From Deltaproteobacteria bacterium (GTDB lineage Bacteria; Desulfobacterota; Syntrophia; Syntrophales; UBA5619): a stretch of DNA of 9,188 nucleotides. The notes under the pieces are model-generated. The model was not told the origin of the DNA and made no database searches. It worked only from the letters and a program-made list of their open reading frames with translations. Location of the stretch: the NCBI GenBank assembly GCA_023487865.1, contig JAMDBG010000132.1:1-9188 (forward strand). The letters are read 5' to 3'. The position numbers and the translations under genes are program-made. Shown in pieces: positions 4,470 to 9,188 of the stretch. How positions within the stretch are numbered: the first letter of the stretch is position 1; each line of letters begins with the position of its first letter.

Positions 4470-6614
4470 TCAAGAGCGTGAAAGACGCTGGACGGAAACA
4501 ACACCGCGGACTTTCCTAACCGCTGCAGTCACCCTATTGAACTGATCAAGGTCGCTCACATTGATGCTGAAGTCGCATGTGGCTTTCCCATCAGGATCGG
4601 TATGGGTATCCGCACGGGTGATGTTCACATCCAAGGTGGAGATGGCGGCACTGAGATCGGCCAGAATCCCTTTTTTGTCATTACAGATCACTCGCATCTG
4701 GACCAAATAATCCCGCTTTTCGCGGATGTCCCACTGGACTTCTACAAGCCTTTCTGTATCCATATCCCGGACATGTGGGCAATTCACCGTATGCACGATA
4801 ACCCCCCTACCGCGAGAAATGTAACCGATAATCTCATCGCCAGGGATCGGTTCGCAGCATCCGGCATAACGGACCATGACATCGTCGATCCCGGTCAGAG
4901 AAACACCATAGGGTTCTGCTTTCTGTCCTTTTTTCAGGATCTTGTCAACGGTCTCTTCTTTCTTTATTTCCTCCTCCGGGAGAAACCGATGGACAACGTG
5001 TTTCGGGGATACCCTCCCATAGCCAACCACCGCCATCAGATCATCCAGGGAATCGACATGGCACTCGGCAAGAATGTCGTCCATTTCCTTTGATTTGGCG
5101 AAATTACCGAACTTCATGTGATGTTTTTTGAATTCCTTCTCTAGGAGATCCCTTCCGAGAGCCACACTCTTCACCCGCTCCTCGGTCTTGACCCAGTTGC
5201 GGATTTTGGCCATCGCACGGGAGGTGACCACATACTTCAGCCAGTCTTTACTTGGATGGTGACCCGACTGAGTAATGATCTCGACCGTATCCCCGTTCTG
5301 CAGCTGATATTTCAGAGGCACGATGCTCCGGTTTACCTTGGCACCGATGCACTTGTTACCGATATCTGTATGGATACTGTAAGCGAAATCAATAGGGGTA
5401 GCCCCTTTTGGAAAGGATTTCACATCCCCGTTGGGTGTAAATACATAGACCTCCTCAGGGAAAAGCGCCACTTTGAGGTTCGACATGAATTCACGCGGAT
5501 TTTTGATCTCCTGCTGTACATCAAGGAGATCCCGGAGTATTTTTATCTGATCCTGATCGGTGCTGGAGAAGGCACGGCCTTCCTTGTAACGCCAGTGCGA
5601 AGCGATGCCCTCTTCCGCCCATTCGTGCATCGCGTGTGTCCTTATCTGGATCTCGACCCGCTCACCGTAAGGACCGATCACCGTCGTATGGAGTGATTGA
5701 TAGTGGTTAGCCTTGGGCATGGCAATATAATCCTTGAACCGCCCCGGAACCGGTTTCCAGAGAGCGTGGACGACGCTGAGCGCCTCATAGCAGTCTTTTT
5801 CTTTGTCCGATTCGAGAATAATCCGGAAGGCGGTGAGATCATAGACCTCGTCGAAATTGATATGCTGCTCTTTCATTTTTTTATAGATACTGTAAAAGTG
5901 CTTCGCTCGGCCTTCTACTTCCGCCCTGATACCTAAAAGGTCCATCTCACGGCGGATGATTCCTCTGACTTCTTCGGTATACTGGTCCCGTTTGTCTTTT
6001 TTCTTCACGACTCGCCTGGCAAGGTCGTTATAAGCATCGAAGTCCAGATACCGGAAGGAGAGGTCTTCCAGTTCCGTTTTGATCCAGTTGATGCCGAGCC
6101 GGTTGGCGAGCGGGGCATAGAGCTCCAGGGTCTCCTTGGCGATATAGACCTGCCTGTCTGACGCTTGGAATTCCAAGGTTCTCATATTGTGAACACGGTC
6201 AGCCAGACGAACGAGGAGGATCCGGATATCGGATGACATGGCCAGGATCATCTTCCGAAAATTCTCAGCTTGGCGTTCTTCCTGATTACCAAGGGAGATC
6301 TTGCTGATCTTGGTCAGGCCTTCAACGAGAAAAGCCACCTCCTTGCCGAATGCCTCCTCTATCTGTTCTAGTGTAGCCAAGGTATCCTCAACCGTATCGT
6401 GAAGGAGACCGGTTACCAGTGTCGCCGCATCGAGTTTCATATCGGCCAGGATGCCGCACACTTCCATAGGGTGGGTCAAATAGGGTTCGCCCGAGAGTCG
6501 GACTTGGCCCTGATGTACAGAAGCAGAAAAAATGTACGCCTTTTCGATCATCCCCATTTCAGATGTAGAGAGATAAGACTGAACCTTATCGAGGATGTCA
6601 TTGATGCGGAGCAT
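4470..6614 (-). CDS. rel: Bifunctional (p)ppGpp synthetase/hydrolase, Rel/SpoT type
   Basis: This full-length, 714-residue long RSH protein makes ppGpp and pppGpp from ATP plus GDP or GTP and also degrades them, setting the stringent response at the ribosome. Domain order: HD hydrolase, about 25-175, intact with H48, H72-D73, E76-D77 and D138; synthetase, about 235-345, with YDLTAFRIIL, RFKDYIAMPKANHYQSLHT (292-310) and EIQIRTHAMHEWAEEG (321-336); TGS, about 386-446 (PKGATPIDFAYSIHT); a Cys-containing conserved region, 583-615 (YAGCCEPIPGDEI and NCPHV); and an ACT domain, 637-712. RFKD (292-295) is the signature of bifunctional Rel/SpoT, whereas monofunctional RelA carries ExDD; with the intact HD residues this supports both activities. 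The ATG lies 5 bases after the proS stop, with AGAGGGG inside the proS end as a possible ribosome site, so it is probably cotranscribed with proS. It could equally be named relA or spoT. Confidence 0.96.
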   Translation of the reverse strand: MLRINDILDKVQSYLSTSEMGMIEKAYIFSASVHQGQVRLSGEPYLTHPMEVCGILADMKLDAATLVTGLLHDTVEDTLATLEQIEEAFGKEVAFLVEGLTKISKISLGNQEERQAENFRKMILAMSSDIRILLVRLADRVHNMRTLEFQASDRQVYIAKETLELYAPLANRLGINWIKTELEDLSFRYLDFDAYNDLARRVVKKKDKRDQYTEEVRGIIRREMDLLGIRAEVEGRAKHFYSIYKKMKEQHINFDEVYDLTAFRIILESDKEKDCYEALSVVHALWKPVPGRFKDYIAMPKANHYQSLHTTVIGPYGERVEIQIRTHAMHEWAEEGIASHWRYKEGRAFSSTDQDQIKILRDLLDVQQEIKNPREFMSNLKVALFPEEVYVFTPNGDVKSFPKGATPIDFAYSIHTDIGNKCIGAKVNRSIVPLKYQLQNGDTVEIITQSGHHPSKDWLKYVVTSRAMAKIRNWVKTEERVKSVALGRDLLEKEFKKHHMKFGNFAKSKEMDDILAECHVDSLDDLMAVVGYGRVSPKHVVHRFLPEEEIKKEETVDKILKKGQKAEPYGVSLTGIDDVMVRYAGCCEPIPGDEIIGYISRGRGVIVHTVNCPHVRDMDTERLVEVQWDIREKRDYLVQMRVICNDKKGILADLSAAISTLDVNITRADTHTDPDGKATCDFSINVSDLDQFNRVTAAVRKVRGVVSVQRLSRS

Positions 6615-6619
6615 GGGAC

Positions 6620-8329
6620 CTATATCCCCTCTCGGATCCGAGTCATGATATACGCCTCGACCTCTACAACAGGCAGGGTCACGACCTCTGCAGATCGCCG
6701 GGACTTGATTTCTACTATCCCCTCTGCCAGCTTCTTGGGACCTATCGTTATCCGGTAGGGAATGCCGATCAGATCGGCATCCTTAAATTTGACTCCTGCT
6801 CTTTCGTCCCGATCATCCAGAATGACATCTACCCCTTTTCTTATCAGGGTTTGGTAAATCTCCTCCGCCGTTTCGGAAAGGTTTTTTTCATTTACATTCA
6901 CCGGGGTGATGATGACTTGGTAAGGGGCGATAGGCAAGGGCCAGATGATCCCGTCCGCATCGTGATTCTGTTCAATGGCGGCCGCGACCGTTCTGCCGAT
7001 GCCAATTCCGTAGCATCCCATAACCATCGTCTGTTCTCGGCCGTTCCGGTCCAGATAGATGGCCTTCATCGCTTTACTGTACTTGGTCCCCAGTTTGAAG
7101 ACATGACCCACCTCAATGCCGCGGGCAAAAAGGATCTTTTCTCCGCAGCGGGGACAGGGATCGCCATTACGGATGATTCGCAGATCTGCATACGCGGAAA
7201 TAGGGAAATCCCTTCCCGGACTCACATGGCGGAGATGATAATCTTCCCGGTTTGCCCCCATGACGCAATCGGTCATGCCCACAAGCGAATAATCGGCAAT
7301 GATTCTGGCCTTGATCCCAACGGCGCCGGCAAAACCCCGGGGCGATCCGGTCGCTGCAAGGATGAGGTCATCCGGGGCCAGTTCCAGTGTGTCGCTGCCG
7401 AGATAGTTTTTCACTTTGATCTCGTTTACTTCCTGATCGCCTCGGATCAGGATGGCCACAGGAACGCCGTCCGCAGAGAAGATCAGCGTCTTGACGACCT
7501 CTTCCGGTTTTACCCGGAGAAAAGCACAGACCTCTTCGATAGTTTTCACCCCCGGTGTGTGGACTTCCTCGATGGGAAAGGGGGATGATATCCCCCCTTC
7601 CTTATCAGGTTCTACGGCTTCGGCTTTCTCCAAATTCGCCGCATACTGACAGACGTTACAGAAGGCGATCGCATCTTCCCCTGAGTCGGCCATTACCATG
7701 AACTCATGGGAATAGCTCCCACCGATGCTCCCGGAATCCGCCTCTACGGGTCTAAAATGGAGACCGCACCGCGTGAAGATCCGTTGGTAGGCCTCGAACA
7801 TCTTCTGGTAGCTGATTTCGGCACCTGTCTCGTCCGCATCGAAACTATAAGCGTCTTTCATACCGAACTCCCGACAGCGCATCACCCCGAAACGGGGGCG
7901 GATCTCATCGCGGAACTTCGTCTGGATCTGATAGAGATTTCTAGGAAGCTGCCGATAAGTCTTGATCTCATGACGCACCAGATCGGTGATCACCTCCTCA
8001 TGGGTCGGTCCGAGACAATACTCCCGCTCGTGACGATCACGAAAACGGAGGAGTTCCTTACCGTAATGGACCCAACGGCCAGATTCCTGCCAGAGTTCCG
8101 CCGGCTGGACCATCGGTAAAAAAACCTCCTGGGCACCCGCCCGGTTCATCTCCTCTCGGACGATCTGCTCCACCTTACGGATCGCGCGGTAGCCAAAGGG
8201 CAAATAGGAATAGATCCCTCCGGTCAGTTTTCTTATAATACCTGCCCGTATCATTAGCTTGTGGCTTATCAGTTCCGCATCGGAAGGGACCTCTCTTCCG
8301 GTAGGCAGGAACATCTCCGAATAACGCAT
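6620..8329 (-). CDS. proS: Prolyl-tRNA synthetase, bacterial type with editing insertion
   Basis: This 569-residue class II synthetase attaches proline to tRNA-Pro in the cytosol. It has motif 1 (about residues 25-75, including RKLTGGIYSYLPFGYRAIRK), motif 2 FRDEIRPRFGVMRCREF (starting about 139), an INS editing domain between about 215 and 375 that clears Ala-tRNA-Pro, motif 3 GCYGIGIGRTVAAAIEQ (about 438-454), and a C-terminal anticodon-binding domain (about 468-563). Length matches the E. coli type (572). Two Cys pairs, CNVC (about 224-227) and CPRC (about 392-395), flank the insertion and may form a zinc site. Start: the ATG at 8329 has a perfect AAGGAGG 4 bases upstream and begins MRYSEMFLPT, as in relatives. 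An upstream ATG at 8353 would add 8 residues with no ribosome site and overlap the ispG end, so I reject it. It lies between ispG and rel in one operon. Confidence 0.97.
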   Translation of the reverse strand: MRYSEMFLPTGREVPSDAELISHKLMIRAGIIRKLTGGIYSYLPFGYRAIRKVEQIVREEMNRAGAQEVFLPMVQPAELWQESGRWVHYGKELLRFRDRHEREYCLGPTHEEVITDLVRHEIKTYRQLPRNLYQIQTKFRDEIRPRFGVMRCREFGMKDAYSFDADETGAEISYQKMFEAYQRIFTRCGLHFRPVEADSGSIGGSYSHEFMVMADSGEDAIAFCNVCQYAANLEKAEAVEPDKEGGISSPFPIEEVHTPGVKTIEEVCAFLRVKPEEVVKTLIFSADGVPVAILIRGDQEVNEIKVKNYLGSDTLELAPDDLILAATGSPRGFAGAVGIKARIIADYSLVGMTDCVMGANREDYHLRHVSPGRDFPISAYADLRIIRNGDPCPRCGEKILFARGIEVGHVFKLGTKYSKAMKAIYLDRNGREQTMVMGCYGIGIGRTVAAAIEQNHDADGIIWPLPIAPYQVIITPVNVNEKNLSETAEEIYQTLIRKGVDVILDDRDERAGVKFKDADLIGIPYRITIGPKKLAEGIVEIKSRRSAEVVTLPVVEVEAYIMTRIREGI

Positions 8330-8333
8330 GAAC

Positions 8334-8340
8334 CCTCCTT
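8334..8340 (-). promoter_or_regulatory. Strong ribosome binding site fixing the proS start
   Basis: The minus strand reads AAGGAGG followed by GTTC and then ATG. It is the strongest ribosome site in the window and decides between the two in-frame proS starts in favour of 8329. Confidence 0.85.
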
Positions 8341-8363
8341 GGCCATTGGTCATTGGCGATTAC

Positions 8364-9188
8364 TCATCGGTTATTCGCCATTTTCCTTATTTCTTTCAAA
8401 AGCACCGGAATGAATTCCTCCTCCCGGATTTTTTGGACGACCTTTCCTTTTTTGAAAAGCATCCCCACTCCCCGTCCTCCCGCTATTCCGATGTCCGCTT
8501 CGGCTGCCTCTCCGGGACCGTTCACGACACAACCCATGAGGGCAATCTTCAGTGGGGCCTTCATCCCCTTCAATTCCTCTTCCACCTTTCCTACAAGACA
8601 CGCAAGATCGATTTCGCAGCGTCCGCAGGTCGGGCAGGAGATGATATCCGGACCGATATTCCGGATGTTCAGCGCCCGCAATATCCCATAAGCGACACCG
8701 ATCTCCTGGATAGGCCGGCCGGTGACGGAAACCCGGATCGTGTCGCCGATCCCTTCATAGAGTAACGCCCCGATGCCGATGGAGGATTTGATCGCCGCCT
8801 GGACGAGTGTTCCCGCCTCCGTCACACCGAGATGCAACGGATAATCCGTCTGTTCGGATATGAGCCGGTAAGCGTCGATTGTGGTCACCACGTCGGATGA
8901 CTTCAGGGAAAGCTTTATGGCGTTAAAACCCATCTCCTCCAGAAAACGGATATTCTTCAGTGCGCTTTCTACAAGAGCCCCTGCGGTAGGTCCCCCGTGA
9001 CGGTTGGCGATCTCCTTCTCAAGAGAACCGGCATTGATCCCGATCCTGATCACTGTGCCATTTTCCCTGGCCATCCGTACGATCTTCCTGATACCGTCGG
9101 GGAGAATATTCCCGGGATTGATCCGAATACCGTCTGCTCCGTGACGCATCGCCAACAACGCCAATTGAGGACTGAAATGGATGTCAGC
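8364..9188 (-). CDS. ispG: 4-hydroxy-3-methylbut-2-enyl diphosphate synthase IspG, C-terminal part
   Basis: This is a partial gene; the frame is open to the right edge of the window (274 residues plus TGA seen; the E. coli enzyme has 372). IspG converts methylerythritol cyclodiphosphate to HMBPP in the MEP isoprenoid pathway, using a 4Fe-4S cluster and reduced ferredoxin or flavodoxin. The fragment starts with ADIHFSPQLALLA and RINPGNI of the TIM-barrel. It continues through KLSLKSSDV, HLGVTEAG and GIGDTIRVSVTG, then the cluster ligands: Cys185 and Cys188 in SCPTCGRC, Cys220 in GCVVNGPGEA, and Glu227 (fragment numbering). Extra cysteines at 191 and 197 lie just after the CPTC. The barrel and cluster domains are contiguous, as in the short bacterial form, without the middle A* domain of plant-type enzymes. 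A TTG at 9164 is not the start, since conserved residues lie upstream. proS follows 34 bases downstream. Confidence 0.96.
   Translation of the reverse strand, partial: ADIHFSPQLALLAMRHGADGIRINPGNILPDGIRKIVRMARENGTVIRIGINAGSLEKEIANRHGGPTAGALVESALKNIRFLEEMGFNAIKLSLKSSDVVTTIDAYRLISEQTDYPLHLGVTEAGTLVQAAIKSSIGIGALLYEGIGDTIRVSVTGRPIQEIGVAYGILRALNIRNIGPDIISCPTCGRCEIDLACLVGKVEEELKGMKAPLKIALMGCVVNGPGEAAEADIGIAGGRGVGMLFKKGKVVQKIREEEFIPVLLKEIRKMANNR

Noticed and set aside
6851..7588. 245-codon plus-strand frame opposite proS
   Set aside because: It lies wholly antisense to the conserved proS reading frame and its translation shows no recognisable domain.
8330..8353. Upstream ATG for proS
   Set aside because: It has no ribosome site, and the extra residues precede the conserved start MRYSEMFLPT, which has a perfect AAGGAGG.
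9162..9164. TTG as the true ispG start
   Set aside because: The same frame continues upstream to the window edge with conserved IspG residues (ADIHF), so the gene is simply cut by the window.
1..9188. CRISPR array, insertion sequence, toxin-antitoxin pair or defence system
   Set aside because: I saw no regularly spaced repeats, transposase, or recognisable toxin or nuclease genes on either strand.

Overview
The window is a bacterial chromosome segment in which every recognisable gene lies on the minus strand, so transcription runs from high to low coordinates. Gene content and order (ispG, proS, a bifunctional rel, an AmiC-type amidase, rdgB and a tRNA-Pro, followed by HDOD and GGDEF signalling genes and a cheW) look most like a Deltaproteobacterium/Desulfobacterota, perhaps of the Syntrophus/Smithella type. 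That placement comes from protein character and moderate GC content only and was not tested by a search.

Region 1 (9188 down to 4470) is a compact housekeeping operon. It holds the C-terminal 274 residues of IspG (isoprenoid MEP pathway), ProS (prolyl-tRNA synthetase with an editing insertion) and a full-length Rel (p)ppGpp synthetase/hydrolase. The gaps are 34 and 5 bases. Region 2 (4469-4184) is a spacer of about 290 bases with promoter-like elements reading into the next genes and an imperfect hairpin after rel. Region 3 (4144-2697) carries an exported N-acetylmuramoyl-L-alanine amidase, RdgB (nucleotide-pool sanitation) and tRNA-Pro(TGG). The rdgB stop codon lies inside the tRNA gene: the last three codons overlap the acceptor stem and the TAG is tRNA positions 8-10.

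Region 4 (2644-581) starts within about 55 bases of the tRNA 3' end. It is a tightly coupled three-gene signalling module: a 97-residue small-domain protein, an HDOD protein that keeps HD-type residues, and a GGDEF-family protein with a degenerate receiver domain, a GGDDF signature and no RxxD inhibitory site. The genes overlap by 8 and 4 bases, and a hairpin plus T-run at 539-506 probably terminates the transcript. Region 5 (580-125) is an AT-rich non-coding stretch with several inverted repeats and possible promoter elements. It leads into the first 41 codons of a cheW at the left edge.

The most unusual points are the rdgB/tRNA-Pro overlap, where RNase P maturation of the tRNA should leave an rdgB message without a stop codon, and the coupled 97-aa/HDOD/GGDDF module attached directly behind that tRNA. 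I see no CRISPR array, insertion sequence, integrase or defence system.
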